Of a stretch of 10,476 nucleotides of DNA, positions 1-9,100 are shown in pieces. The translations under genes and the position numbers were made by a program. Below the pieces are notes generated by a model. The model saw nothing but the letters and a program-made list of their open reading frames with translations, was not told the origin of the DNA and did no database searches. Source of the stretch: Alphaproteobacteria bacterium MarineAlpha6_Bin2 (lineage in GTDB: Bacteria > Pseudomonadota > Alphaproteobacteria > GCA-002720895); NCBI GenBank assembly GCA_002937815.1, contig PTKQ01000008.1, forward strand, positions 1 to 10,476. Reading direction: 5' to 3'. Numbering within the stretch: the stretch's first letter is position 1; each line of letters starts with the position of its first letter.

Positions 1-1
1 A

Positions 2-604
2 AAAATTCATTCAATAATTTCTTCGGTTGTTCCAGAAATAAACAATAAGATCACAAAAATATGTGTGTCTTTTTTGAATGAAAAGCCTTTTTTTATATCT
101 TCCGATAAGACACAACTTAATATTAGAATTAACTTAAAAAAAAAAAGGGAAGTTGGATCAGATAGAATATCGAATGCAGTAGCTGTTAAAAGTTTACACA
201 AATATCCTGCTATAATTATAGATTTTGGTACAGCAACAACTTTTGATGTAATAGATAAAGTGGGAAACTATGTGGGCGGTTTAATAACACCTGGAATTAA
301 TCTATCATTAGATGCACTCTATACAAAAACTTCAAAGTTGCCATTAATTCGTTTAAAAAAAACAAAAAGAATTGTTGGTAAAGACACTGTATCTGCAATG
401 CAAAATGGTATTTACTGGGGATATATAGGACTAATTTCTTTTTTAATAAAAAAGATAAAGTCTCAATATAAGTTTAAATTTAACACTATTGCTACAGGTG
501 GTTATGCTAAACTTTTTTCACTTAATATTAAAGAAATTAATAAAGTTGATGAAAATTTAACAATTTTGGGTTTAATTGAAATCTTTAAATTAAATTATGA
601 ATAA
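2..604 (+). CDS. coaX: Type III pantothenate kinase, 5' end cut off by window edge
   Basis: This enzyme phosphorylates pantothenate with ATP, the first committed step of coenzyme A synthesis in the cytoplasm. The reading frame is open from base 2, so about 200 residues are visible of a family usually near 255; the N-terminal phosphate-binding segment lies outside. A GTG at 65 is in frame but is not the real start, because the upstream codons already encode the conserved SSVVPE stretch (bases 20-37). Also visible are the GSDR motif, whose Asp (bases 161-163) matches the catalytic residue of the family, then DFGTATTFD, the GGLITPG turn and a late ATGGYA motif. Type III kinases, as known from characterised members, are not feedback-inhibited by CoA and need a monovalent cation. 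The stop codon TAA overlaps the start of rnj by 8 bases, suggesting coupled translation. An A11 run (136-146) sits just before the GSDR codons without breaking the frame. Confidence 0.95.
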   Translation, partial: KIHSIISSVVPEINNKITKICVSFLNEKPFFISSDKTQLNIRINLKKKREVGSDRISNAVAVKSLHKYPAIIIDFGTATTFDVIDKVGNYVGGLITPGINLSLDALYTKTSKLPLIRLKKTKRIVGKDTVSAMQNGIYWGYIGLISFLIKKIKSQYKFKFNTIATGGYAKLFSLNIKEINKVDENLTILGLIEIFKLNYE

Positions 605-2279
605 TACCGTTGATAATATAATTAAATCATATTCACCAAAAGATGAATTACTTTTTTCAGCTATTGGAGGTATTGGTGAAATAGGAATGAATTTCTATAT
701 TTATGGGACTCAAGGTAAATGGATTATTGTTGATTTAGGTATAACTTTTGGCAATGATGATACGCCAGGAATTGATATAATTTTACCTAATCCAGAATTC
801 ATAAAAAAAAATAAAAAAGATTTATTAGGTATCATTATAACACATGCCCATGAAGATCACATAGGCGCTGTCCCTTATTTGTGGTCGCAATTGGAATGCC
901 CTGTTTATTCAACACCATTTGCTTCTGCAATATTAAAAAGAAAAATTACTGAATTAAAGATAAAAAAAAACTTTGTAAAAACTATTTCGCTTGATAGTAC
1001 ATTAAAGTTAGGCCCATTTACTATTGATATTATTTCAACTACTCATTCAATACCAGAACCTAATGCTATAGCAATTAAAACAAAGTTCGGTAATATTTTG
1101 CATACAGGTGATTGGAAAATTGACCCAAACCCCCTTGTTGGAAAAAGTTTTAATACAAAAAAATTACAAAACTTTGGTAATAATGGTGTTTTAGCTATTG
1201 TTAGCGATTCAACTAATGCAAATGTAAATGGACATTCTAGATCAGAACAAACACTTAGAGAAAGTTTAGTGAAAATAGTAAGTCAACTTAAGAATAGGGT
1301 AGCCATTACGAGTTTTGCAAGTAATTTGGCAAGAGTAGAAACTTTTGGTTATGTTGCAGAAAAAACTGGAAGAGTTGCAGCACTATGTGGTAGATCATTA
1401 TGGACGATGTATCAAGCTGCATTAGACACTGGTTATTTAAAGAAAACACGACCATTTTTAGATGAAAAGGAAATTATTGGTTTACCAAAAGATCAAACTC
1501 TATTAATTTGTACTGGATCACAAGGAGAACCAAGGGCAGCCATGTCGAGAATATCTAAAGATGAACATCAAAATATTTTTTTAGAAGAGGGGGATACTGT
1601 AATTTTTTCATCTAAAGTTATCCCAGGTAATGAAACATCAATTATGAAAGTTCAAAACTCACTTAGAGAAAGAAATATTAATATCATTACTGAAACAGAT
1701 AAATTTGTACATGTTTCTGGGCACCCACATAGAGAAGAACTTAAAAAAATGTATTCTTGGATTAAACCATCCATTGTTATTCCTGTTCATGGTGAATACC
1801 ACCATCTAAAAGGAAATATTGAAGTTGCTAAAGAATGTGGAATCAAAAAAGGATTAATTCTAAAAAATGGACTTTTAGTCAAACTAGCACCGGATAAACC
1901 AAAAGTATTAGGTTCTGTGACAACAGGCAAATTGATTTTAGATGGAAAAAATATAATTCCATTAAATGAGGAAGCAATTAAACATAGAAAAAAAATGTTA
2001 TATAATGGAACTTTATTAATATCGTTAGCAATAGATATTAAAAAAAAAATATCAACAAAGCCTATAATTTCAAGTAAAGGTTTTTTTAATGACGAAGTCA
2101 TTAAGATATTTAAAAATGATTTCAATAAAAGTATATTTAAATTAATTAAAAATTCTATACGAGGGCATAAAATTAAAGAAAATGAGATTAGGGATAAAAT
2201 AGAATCTTATTGTCGAAAATTTTTTAAAAGAAAATTAAATACAAGACCAGTTTTTGAAATACATATTATAAAAATTTAA
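597..2279 (+). CDS. rnj: Ribonuclease J (metallo-beta-lactamase/beta-CASP RNase)
   Basis: RNase J is a zinc-dependent RNase with 5'-3' exonuclease and endonuclease activity that processes and degrades mRNA and rRNA. At 560 residues it has the usual family length. The metallo-beta-lactamase core shows HAHEDH at residues 83-88, a further His at 150 (TTHSIP) and HTGDW at 169-173 with Asp172 as likely metal ligand. The beta-CASP part includes SDSTN (203-207), SGHPHRE (374-380) and PVHGE (396-400). The remaining C-terminal part is Lys-rich and less conserved. All expected metal-binding motifs are present, so the enzyme should be active. The ATG lies inside the last codons of coaX, in the overlap ATGAATAA, with no Shine-Dalgarno site, so translation probably depends on coupling to coaX. 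coaX-rnj adjacency is, to my knowledge, common in alphaproteobacteria. An A10 run (2040-2049) lies in the C-terminal region. Confidence 0.97.
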   Translation: MNNTVDNIIKSYSPKDELLFSAIGGIGEIGMNFYIYGTQGKWIIVDLGITFGNDDTPGIDIILPNPEFIKKNKKDLLGIIITHAHEDHIGAVPYLWSQLECPVYSTPFASAILKRKITELKIKKNFVKTISLDSTLKLGPFTIDIISTTHSIPEPNAIAIKTKFGNILHTGDWKIDPNPLVGKSFNTKKLQNFGNNGVLAIVSDSTNANVNGHSRSEQTLRESLVKIVSQLKNRVAITSFASNLARVETFGYVAEKTGRVAALCGRSLWTMYQAALDTGYLKKTRPFLDEKEIIGLPKDQTLLICTGSQGEPRAAMSRISKDEHQNIFLEEGDTVIFSSKVIPGNETSIMKVQNSLRERNINIITETDKFVHVSGHPHREELKKMYSWIKPSIVIPVHGEYHHLKGNIEVAKECGIKKGLILKNGLLVKLAPDKPKVLGSVTTGKLILDGKNIIPLNEEAIKHRKKMLYNGTLLISLAIDIKKKISTKPIISSKGFFNDEVIKIFKNDFNKSIFKLIKNSIRGHKIKENEIRDKIESYCRKFFKRKLNTRPVFEIHIIKI

Positions 2280-2291
2280 AAATTAATTTTA

Positions 2292-2696
2292 ATGCTAAAA
2301 AAACTTAATCATATAGCGATTGTTGTTCCTGATATATATAAAGCAAAGAAAATATATGAAACAAAATTTAATGCAAATGTTTCCGAACTCAAAAATTTTA
2401 AAGAACACGGCGTGACAGTTGTTTTTGTAGAATTAAAAAATACTAAAATTGAACTAATGCAACCATATGGTAAAAATTCACCAATACAAAAATTTTTAGA
2501 TAAAAATCCAGATGGCGGCATGCATCATATTTGTATTGAAGTTGAGGATATTAAAAAGATTCACAAGTCTTTAAAAGAAAAAAATGTAAGAATCCTTGGT
2601 AGTGATAAACCAAGTATTGGATCCCATAATAAACCAATATTATTTTTGCATCCAAAAGATTTTTGCGGAACATTAATTGAATTAGAAGAAGAATAG
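2292..2696 (+). CDS. mce: Methylmalonyl-CoA epimerase (VOC superfamily)
   Basis: The enzyme interconverts (S)- and (R)-methylmalonyl-CoA, linking propionyl-CoA carboxylase to the B12-dependent methylmalonyl-CoA mutase. The 134-residue length is typical. It has two betaalphabetabetabeta VOC modules: the first begins with LNHIAIVVPDI and contains His7; the second begins with GGMHHICIEVEDI and contains His79. With Gln57 (in IELMQP) and Glu130 (in GTLIELEE) these match the four metal ligands expected in this family. The phrase HGVTVVFVEL and the IELMQP strand are closer to epimerases than to glyoxalase I. The gene starts 12 bases after rnj and has no visible Shine-Dalgarno site. The carboxylase and mutase genes are not in the window, so operation of the whole pathway is an inference. 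Other VOC enzymes are possible but less likely given the motif set and neighbours. Confidence 0.93.
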   Translation: MLKKLNHIAIVVPDIYKAKKIYETKFNANVSELKNFKEHGVTVVFVELKNTKIELMQPYGKNSPIQKFLDKNPDGGMHHICIEVEDIKKIHKSLKEKNVRILGSDKPSIGSHNKPILFLHPKDFCGTLIELEEE

Positions 2697-2938
2697 TGAT
2701 TGAATTTTTTAAAGGTCTTTTAATATATGTTATTATTTGGTGGATTGTTATTTTTACTATTTTACCAATTGGTATTCATATTCCAAAAAAAACTATAAAA
2801 GGAAATGCCCCTAGCGCTCCAAGTAATCCACTAATTGTAAAAAAATTTATAATAACTAGTTTCATATCATTTATAATTTGGATTGTTGTTTATTTACTGA
2901 TAAAAAAACAATTTTTTTATTTTGATCTTGTACAATAG
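2696..2938 (+). CDS. Small two-helix inner-membrane protein, DUF1467 family
   Basis: This 80-residue protein has two hydrophobic helices, at about residues 7-27 and 50-69, joined by a polar loop. The WW pair (15-16), LPIG (23-26) and the loop motif GNAPSAP (36-42) followed by a Lys pair fit the alphaproteobacterial family DUF1467 (COG5454), whose function is unknown. The start is GTG, sharing one G with the TAG stop of mce; it is chosen because the family N-terminus begins just before the first helix and no upstream start exists in frame. A purine-rich stretch (GAAGAAGAA) precedes it but is also mce coding sequence. The place between mce and proS is a recurrent position for this family in alphaproteobacteria as far as I recall. 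Its context gives no firm clue to its job, and I assign none. Confidence 0.88.
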   Translation: MIEFFKGLLIYVIIWWIVIFTILPIGIHIPKKTIKGNAPSAPSNPLIVKKFIITSFISFIIWIVVYLLIKKQFFYFDLVQ

Positions 2939-2955
2939 TTTTTTAAGTTTTATTT

Positions 2956-4251
2956 ATGAGAGTAAAAAAATATTTTCTACAAACTAAAAAAGAAACACCA
3001 TCAGATGCAAGTTTAATATCTCACAAATTAATGATCAGATCATGTATGATTAAGCAAACTAGCTCTGGCATATATGCATGGTTACCATTAGGACTAAAAG
3101 TTTTAAAGAAAATTGAAAATATTATAAGAGAAGCTCAAAATTCATATGGTTGCCAAGAAATTTTAATGCCAACAATACAACAATCAGAAATATGGAAAAA
3201 AAGTGGAAGGTACAACGATTATGGTCCTGAAATGTTAAAATTTTTAGATCGAAATAAAAAAGAACTTTTGTACGGACCTACAAATGAAGAATTAATAACA
3301 AATATTTTTAAAGATTACATTAATAGTTATAAAGACCTCCCTAAAAATCTTTACCAAATTCAGTGGAAATTCAGAGATGAAATTCGACCGAGATTTGGAG
3401 TTATGAGATGTAGAGAATTTTTGATGAAGGATAATTATTCATTTGATCTAACAATAAAAGAGGCAAAAAGATCATATGATAATATGTTTAAATGTTATTT
3501 AAATACATTTCAAAATATGGGATTAAGAGCTATACCAGTTAAAGCTGAATCAGGTGCTATAGGTGGTGATATGAGTCACGAATTTCATATAGTTAACAAA
3601 TCTGGAGATACAGAAATTATATATGATAAAAAAATAGACTCTTTAAAAAACTTAACATCAGATAATTCGTATCAAATTTTAAGAAATATTTATGCTGTTA
3701 CTAGAGAAAAATATAATGAAGCAGAATGTATAGTAAATAAAAATGACATAGTTGTAACAAAAGGTATTGAGGTGGGTCATATTTTTTTCTTTGGAACAAA
3801 ATATTCATCTGCCTTAAATGCATATGTTTTAAATAATCAAGGAAAAAGAATTAATGTCCAAATGGGCTCATATGGTATTGGAATTTCAAGATTAGTAGCA
3901 GCCATAATTGAATCTTCACATGATAAAAATGGAATTATTTGGCCTAAAGAAGTCGCCCCTTTTGATATTGGTTTAATAAATTTAAATTCAAAAGATAAAA
4001 TGCTTTCAAAAATATCAGATGACTTATATAAGCTTCTTAAACAAAACCATAAAGAAGTATTATATGATGATACTTTAGAAAGCCCTGGTGCTAAATTTGC
4101 TAATATGGATTTAATTGGAATACCATTTCAAATTATAGTTGGATTGAAAAGTATTAAAAATAATGAATTAGAAATAAAAAATAGAAAAACAAATATAATA
4201 ACTAAAGTAGATTTAAATAATCCAAGTCAAATTTTAAAGCAACTGAATTAA
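2956..4251 (+). CDS. proS: Prolyl-tRNA synthetase, short form without editing insertion
   Basis: ProRS attaches proline to tRNA-Pro in the cytoplasm. It is a class II synthetase: motif 1 lies around residues 61-80 with Pro72, the TNEE segment at 109-112, motif 2 around 136-165 with FRDEIRPRFG, and motif 3 is GSYGIGISR at 304-312. The anticodon-binding domain fills about 333-431 and includes SPGAKFANMDLIGIP. At 431 residues the protein is far shorter than the roughly 570-residue E. coli type. Only about 60 residues separate MSHEF (206-210) from GIEVGHIFFFG (270-280), so the roughly 180-residue INS domain that hydrolyses Ala-tRNA-Pro is absent. This short form is normal for alphaproteobacteria, which usually rely on free-standing editing proteins. 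The start ATG lies 17 bases after the DUF1467 gene and fits the family N-terminus (MRxxxYFLxTxKE). No strong Shine-Dalgarno site is seen. Confidence 0.97.
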   Translation: MRVKKYFLQTKKETPSDASLISHKLMIRSCMIKQTSSGIYAWLPLGLKVLKKIENIIREAQNSYGCQEILMPTIQQSEIWKKSGRYNDYGPEMLKFLDRNKKELLYGPTNEELITNIFKDYINSYKDLPKNLYQIQWKFRDEIRPRFGVMRCREFLMKDNYSFDLTIKEAKRSYDNMFKCYLNTFQNMGLRAIPVKAESGAIGGDMSHEFHIVNKSGDTEIIYDKKIDSLKNLTSDNSYQILRNIYAVTREKYNEAECIVNKNDIVVTKGIEVGHIFFFGTKYSSALNAYVLNNQGKRINVQMGSYGIGISRLVAAIIESSHDKNGIIWPKEVAPFDIGLINLNSKDKMLSKISDDLYKLLKQNHKEVLYDDTLESPGAKFANMDLIGIPFQIIVGLKSIKNNELEIKNRKTNIITKVDLNNPSQILKQLN

Positions 4252-4252
4252 A

Positions 4253-5494
4253 ATGTTTTTTAATTTTTCAATTTATTTTATAGCCTTAAGGTATTTAAAA
4301 CCATCCAAAGAACAAGGAATGGTTTCTATAATATCATTATTTTCATTTTTAGGAATTATGTTAGGTGTCGGTACATTAATTATCGTTATGTCTGTAATGA
4401 ATGGCTTTAGAATTGAACTATTAGATAAAATTATAGGTTTAAATGGTCATTTGAGCATTTATACTAGCCAAAAATCTGATGTACTAAACAATTTTGAAAA
4501 AAAAGTTACAGAAAATCCTCAAGTAAGAACGATTAGAAAAGTTGTTGATGGACAAGCTTTAATAATTTCAAATAACCTATCAACTGGCATTCTTTTAAAA
4601 GGTATTAATGAAAAAGAATTCACAAAATTTAAACAATTAAAAAAAAACTTTACTCTTAGTGAAAATTTAAGGTTTTCTGAAAATCATATTGTTCTTGGTG
4701 AAAAATTATTTAATAGGATAAATTTAAATATTGGAGACAAAATTAAATTAATTATACCTAAATCATCTAATACACCCTTCGGAAATATTCCAAAAACTAA
4801 AACTCTTTATATTGGTGGATATTTTAATACTGGAATGTTTACATATGATAATAATTTAGCTTTTCTTGATTTTGATATGGCTAAAAAGTTATTTTTAAGT
4901 AATAAAAATAAAATTTATTTTGAAGTTGAATTAAATGACATCGATAAAGTAGATGTTTTTAAAAAAGAAATCTTTGAATCTAAAAGTATTAATATTCAGA
5001 TTTATGATTGGAGATTTTCTAATGAAACTTTTTTTAATGCTATTAAAACAGAAAGAAACGTTATGTTTTTAATTTTAACATTAATAATTTTAGTTGCTGC
5101 CTTTAACATTATATCAAGCTTAATAATGCTCGTTAAAAATAAACAAATTGATATTGCCATTTTAAGAACAATGGGAGCTAGCAATAAGACAATTGCAAAA
5201 ATTTTTTTTCTAAACGGTGCAATAATAGGAATATTAGGAACTTTTTTTGGTTCATTATTTGGAATAATATTTGCAAAAAATATTAACAAACTAAAAGAGT
5301 GGCTTGAAGGTTTTACAAATACAGAGCTATTTTCTGCTGAAATTTATTTTTTATCTAATTTACCTGCTAAAGTTGAATTTGTTGAAGTTTTTTATGTAAT
5401 AGTAACAAGCCTTATAATTTGTTTTTTAGCAAGTTTTTATCCAGCGTGGAGAGCCTCTAAAATGAATCCAATAGATTTGATACGAAAGGAATAA
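4253..5494 (+). CDS. lolC: Lipoprotein-releasing ABC transporter permease (LolC/LolE family)
   Basis: This inner-membrane permease works with the LolD ATPase to extract outer-membrane lipoproteins and hand them to LolA. The 413 residues show the family plan: a short cytoplasmic N-terminus, helix 1 at about 24-49 with the conserved GIMLGVGTLIIVMSVMNGFR run, a large MacB-like periplasmic domain at about 52-265, and three C-terminal helices near 270-294, 315-341 and 378-397. The cytoplasmic segment QIDIAILRTMGAS (298-310) is the coupling region that contacts the ATPase in this fold, and YPAWRASKMNP near the end is also family-typical. Only one such permease is present, directly before lolD, so it probably acts as a homodimer in place of the E. 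coli LolC-LolE pair. The symbol lolC is a convention; lolE or lolF would be as defensible. One base separates it from proS. Confidence 0.94.
   Translation: MFFNFSIYFIALRYLKPSKEQGMVSIISLFSFLGIMLGVGTLIIVMSVMNGFRIELLDKIIGLNGHLSIYTSQKSDVLNNFEKKVTENPQVRTIRKVVDGQALIISNNLSTGILLKGINEKEFTKFKQLKKNFTLSENLRFSENHIVLGEKLFNRINLNIGDKIKLIIPKSSNTPFGNIPKTKTLYIGGYFNTGMFTYDNNLAFLDFDMAKKLFLSNKNKIYFEVELNDIDKVDVFKKEIFESKSINIQIYDWRFSNETFFNAIKTERNVMFLILTLIILVAAFNIISSLIMLVKNKQIDIAILRTMGASNKTIAKIFFLNGAIIGILGTFFGSLFGIIFAKNINKLKEWLEGFTNTELFSAEIYFLSNLPAKVEFVEVFYVIVTSLIICFLASFYPAWRASKMNPIDLIRKE
5485..5490 (+). promoter_or_regulatory. Shine-Dalgarno-like site for lolD
   Basis: AAAGGA-type purine run (GAAAGGA) located inside the last codons of the permease gene, ending 13 bases before the lolD GTG at 5504. 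It is the only AGGA-like core I see upstream of any of the eight starts visible in the window. The spacing is longer than the usual 5-9 bases, so its use is uncertain; it supports the GTG start because no ATG lies closer in frame. Confidence 0.4.
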
Positions 5495-5503
5495 TTTTTT
5501 TTT

Positions 5504-6175
5504 GTGGAAACAATATTAGAATTAAAAAATATAAATAAAGAATTTAAACAACCTGATGGAAAATTAGTTGTTCTTAAAAAAATTAATATTAAGCTTTTTA
5601 AATCTCAATGTATAGGCTTAATAGGACCATCTGGCTCTGGTAAATCAACTTTATTGCATATAGCTGGTTTGTTAGATAAAGAAACATCTGGTCAAATTTA
5701 TATTAAAAAAAAAAAATGCCATAATTTGTCTGAAGAAAATAAAAATTTAATTAGAAAAAGATATATTGGTTTTGTTTATCAAAACTTTTATTTATTAAAT
5801 GATTTTTCTGCTATAGAAAATGTAATTATTCCACAAATATTAAATGGTGAAAATTTTAAAAAAGCAGAAATTAATGCAAAATCAATATTAACTAAAGTTG
5901 GATTATCAAAAAGATTATATAATAAACCCAAAGAATTATCTGGTGGAGAAAAACAAAGGGTTGCTTTATGTAGAGCTATAGCAAATAAACCTGAAATTAT
6001 TTTAGCTGATGAACCAACAGGAAATTTAGATAAAAAAAATACTGTTTCGATATTTCAAATAATTCATGATTTAATGTCCGAGTACAAAATTTCATTTATC
6101 ATAGCTACACATAATCTATCATTAACAAAAAAATTTGATAAAATTCTTAAATTATCTGATGGTAATTTATTATAA
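5504..6175 (+). CDS. lolD: Lipoprotein-releasing system ATP-binding protein LolD
   Basis: LolD is the cytoplasmic ATPase of the lipoprotein-release transporter; two copies drive the permease dimer. The 223 residues match family length. All ABC elements are intact: Walker A GPSGSGKST at 41-49, Q-loop Gln93, signature LSGGE at 145-149, Walker B ending in Asp169-Glu170, D-loop GNLD at 173-176 and switch His203. The family is the MacB/LolD/FtsE type, and the adjacent permease of the LolC/E type settles the LolD assignment. Translation starts at GTG 5504, giving METILELKNINKEF, which aligns with the usual start of the ATPase core; 9 bases separate it from the permease gene. An A12 run (5705-5716) codes for four lysines between the first beta strands and the Q-loop. 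The gene ends with two in-frame TAA codons (6173-6178). Confidence 0.96.
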   Translation: METILELKNINKEFKQPDGKLVVLKKINIKLFKSQCIGLIGPSGSGKSTLLHIAGLLDKETSGQIYIKKKKCHNLSEENKNLIRKRYIGFVYQNFYLLNDFSAIENVIIPQILNGENFKKAEINAKSILTKVGLSKRLYNKPKELSGGEKQRVALCRAIANKPEIILADEPTGNLDKKNTVSIFQIIHDLMSEYKISFIIATHNLSLTKKFDKILKLSDGNLL

Positions 6176-6184
6176 TAACAATAT

Positions 6185-9100
6185 ATGAAAAATTTATTTA
6201 TCCATTTACGTCAACATTCTAATTATTCATTATTAGAAAGTTCCTTTAAGGTAGATGAAATTGTTAATTTGTGTGAAGAAAATAAGATGCCAGCAATTGC
6301 TTTAACTGACACACAAAATATGTTTGGCGCTTTTGAATTTTCTTTAACATGTCAAAAAAACAGAGTTCAACCTATTCTAGGTATTAATTTACAATTAGAA
6401 AACTTAAATAAATTAGAAAAAGTTTCTAAGATTCTTTTATTAATAAAAAATGAAATTGGGTATAAAAATATTATAAAACTAATGTCTAAGATTTATTCTG
6501 ACAATGAAAGTAATAATAAAATTACATTAAAAGATCTTAAGGATAATTCTGAAGGTTTGATTTGTTTAACAGGTGGTATTCATGGGCCAATTGGAAAGTT
6601 TTTTCTAAAAAATAATATAACCACTGCTAATAATCTATTGGAAGTATTTTTGTCAATTTATAAAGAAAATTTATTTATTGAAATATCTAGACATGGTTTA
6701 GAAAGTGAGAAAAAAACTGAAAGTTATTTTTTATCTAGTGCCTATAAATATAAAATTCCTATTGTTGCGACAAATAACAATTTATTTAGTAATAAAGAAA
6801 TGCACGAGGCAACGGATGCTCTTTCATGTATAAAAAATAATGAAAAGTTATCTGATGTTAATAGAAAAAGGATCTCTTCTGAAAGTTATTTCAAATCTTC
6901 TGAAACAATGATTAAGATTTTTTCGGATTTACCTGAAGCTATATCTAATACTTTATTAATTGCAAAAAAATGTCTTTTTTTTCTTGAAGAAACACATCCG
7001 TCATTACCAAAATTATTTGATTCTATAGAGAAAGAAAATAATGAGTTATCTAAACTTTCATTTTCTGGCTTATGTAAAAAACTAGATAGATATCAATCTA
7101 CATTTAACAAAAGTAAATTTGAGAAAAAAAAAATTATTTATGAAAATCGATTAAAATATGAATTAAAAATTATACAAACAACTGGTTATTCAGGTTATTT
7201 TTTAATTGTTGCTGATTTTATTTCATGGGCACGAAAGACAGGTATTCCTGTTGGCCCTGGTAGAGGATCAGGAGCTGGATCATTAGTTGCATGGTCTTTA
7301 AATATAACTGATTTAGATCCAATAAAATATAAACTTTTATTTGAGAGATTTTTAAACCCGAATAGAGTTACCTTACCAGACTTTGATATCGATTTTTGTC
7401 AAGAAAGAAGAGATGAGGTTATAAAATACGTAGCAAAGAAATATGGAAAGAAGCGCGTTGCTCAAATTATTACTTTTGGAAAATTACAATCAAGAAATGT
7501 TATAAGAGATGTAGGCAGGGTATTGCAGTTACCTTATCCACAAGTAGATAGTATAGCAAAAATGATACCATATAATCCTGCAAATCCTGTTTCATTGTCA
7601 GACTCAATAAATAATGAAAACGATTTAAAAAAACTTAAAGAAAACGATGACTCAGTTGCTAAACTTCTTGATATTAGTTTAAAACTTGAAGGTCTTAATA
7701 GACATGCATCGACGCACGCTGCAGGAATAGTTATTGGTGATACAGATATAGATCTTAAAATTCCTTTTTATAAAAATGATCCAGATACAGGTCTTCCTGT
7801 TACCCAGTTTTCAATGAATTATATTGAAAAAGCAGGCTTAATAAAATTTGATTTTTTGGGTTTAAAAACATTAACAATTATAAATAAAACTTGTGATCTA
7901 ATTAATAAAGATAATCAAAATATTAATTTTTATAATATTCCATTAGATGACAATAATACATTTGATTTGTTAAAAAAAGGTAAGACAATTGGATGTTTTC
8001 AATTAGAGAGCTCAGGAGTACAAGAATATTTAAAAAAACTATCTCCAGATCGATTTGATGACATAGTTGCGATGATATCTCTTTATAGACCAGGACCTAT
8101 GGAATTTATAGAAAGTTACATAAAAAGAAAACATGGTAAAGAAGATATAATTTACTTACACCCAATGTTGGAACCTGTTTTAAAAGAGACATATGGAATT
8201 ACTATATATCAAGAACAAGTAATGCAAATAGCTCAAGTCTTAGCTGGATTTAGTTTATCAGAGGCTGATACTCTTAGATGGGCAATTGGAAAACGAAAAA
8301 GAGCATTGATGAAATCATTGGAAAAAGATTTTATAGAAGGTTGTAAAAACAATAATGTTCAAGAAAATCAAGCTGTAATAATTTTTAAACAAGTTGAGAC
8401 ATTTGCAGGATATGGATTTAACAAATCTCATGCAGTCGGATATGCACTAATAGCATATCAAACAGCTTATTTAAAAGCAAATTTTCCAATAGAGTTTATG
8501 ACTGCTTCGATGAATTATGAATTAAATAACACAGACAAGATAAACAAATATTTAGAAGATTGTAAAAGCATGAATATTAAAATTTTGAATCCTAATATAA
8601 ATTATTCTTCTAGTATTTTTTGTATTGAAAATAGCAAAGATAAAAATGATAGATCAATAAGATATGCTCTTTCAGCACTAAAAAATGTAGGAATGACTTC
8701 TACCGACAAAATTATTAATGAAAGAAAAAAGAACGGTGAATTTACAAACATAAATAATTTTTGTAATCGTTTGGATGATGAAAATTTCAACATAAGGCAA
8801 TTTGAGTATTTAATAAAATCTGGTTCATTTGATGTACTAGAAAAAAACAGAGCTAAGCTTTTTAATAATGTAAATAAAATGGTGCAGATTATAAGAAATA
8901 AAAGCATTAACAAGAATCAAAATAATTTATTTACTGATAAACTTGATGACAAAGATGTTATTGATTTTGGTCAGCAAGACGACTGGGACACATCTACTAA
9001 AATTAATTATGAATATGAATCTTTAGGCTTTTATTTATCAAAACATCCTTTAAAGAAAATACAGTGTTTTTTAAAAAAAAATGGTTTTTCTACAATTACT

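Noticed and set aside
65..604. coaX as a complete gene starting at GTG 65
   Set aside because: The frame is open to the window edge and the codons before 65 encode the conserved SSVVPE segment, so the true start lies outside.
1787..2125. Minus-strand reading frames, including those at 1787-2125, 5002-5289 and 8602-8913
   Set aside because: Each lies opposite a well-supported + strand gene, has no family-like motifs, and shows the Phe/Ile/Leu-rich composition expected from the complement of Lys/Asn-rich coding DNA.
2931..2936. TACAAT before proS as a -10 box
   Set aside because: No acceptable -35 box lies 15-19 bases upstream, and the hexamer falls inside the end of the DUF1467 gene in AT-rich DNA.
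6173..6184. Terminator between lolD and dnaE
   Set aside because: The 9-base gap holds no inverted repeat and no T-run; the tandem TAA codons are only a double stop.
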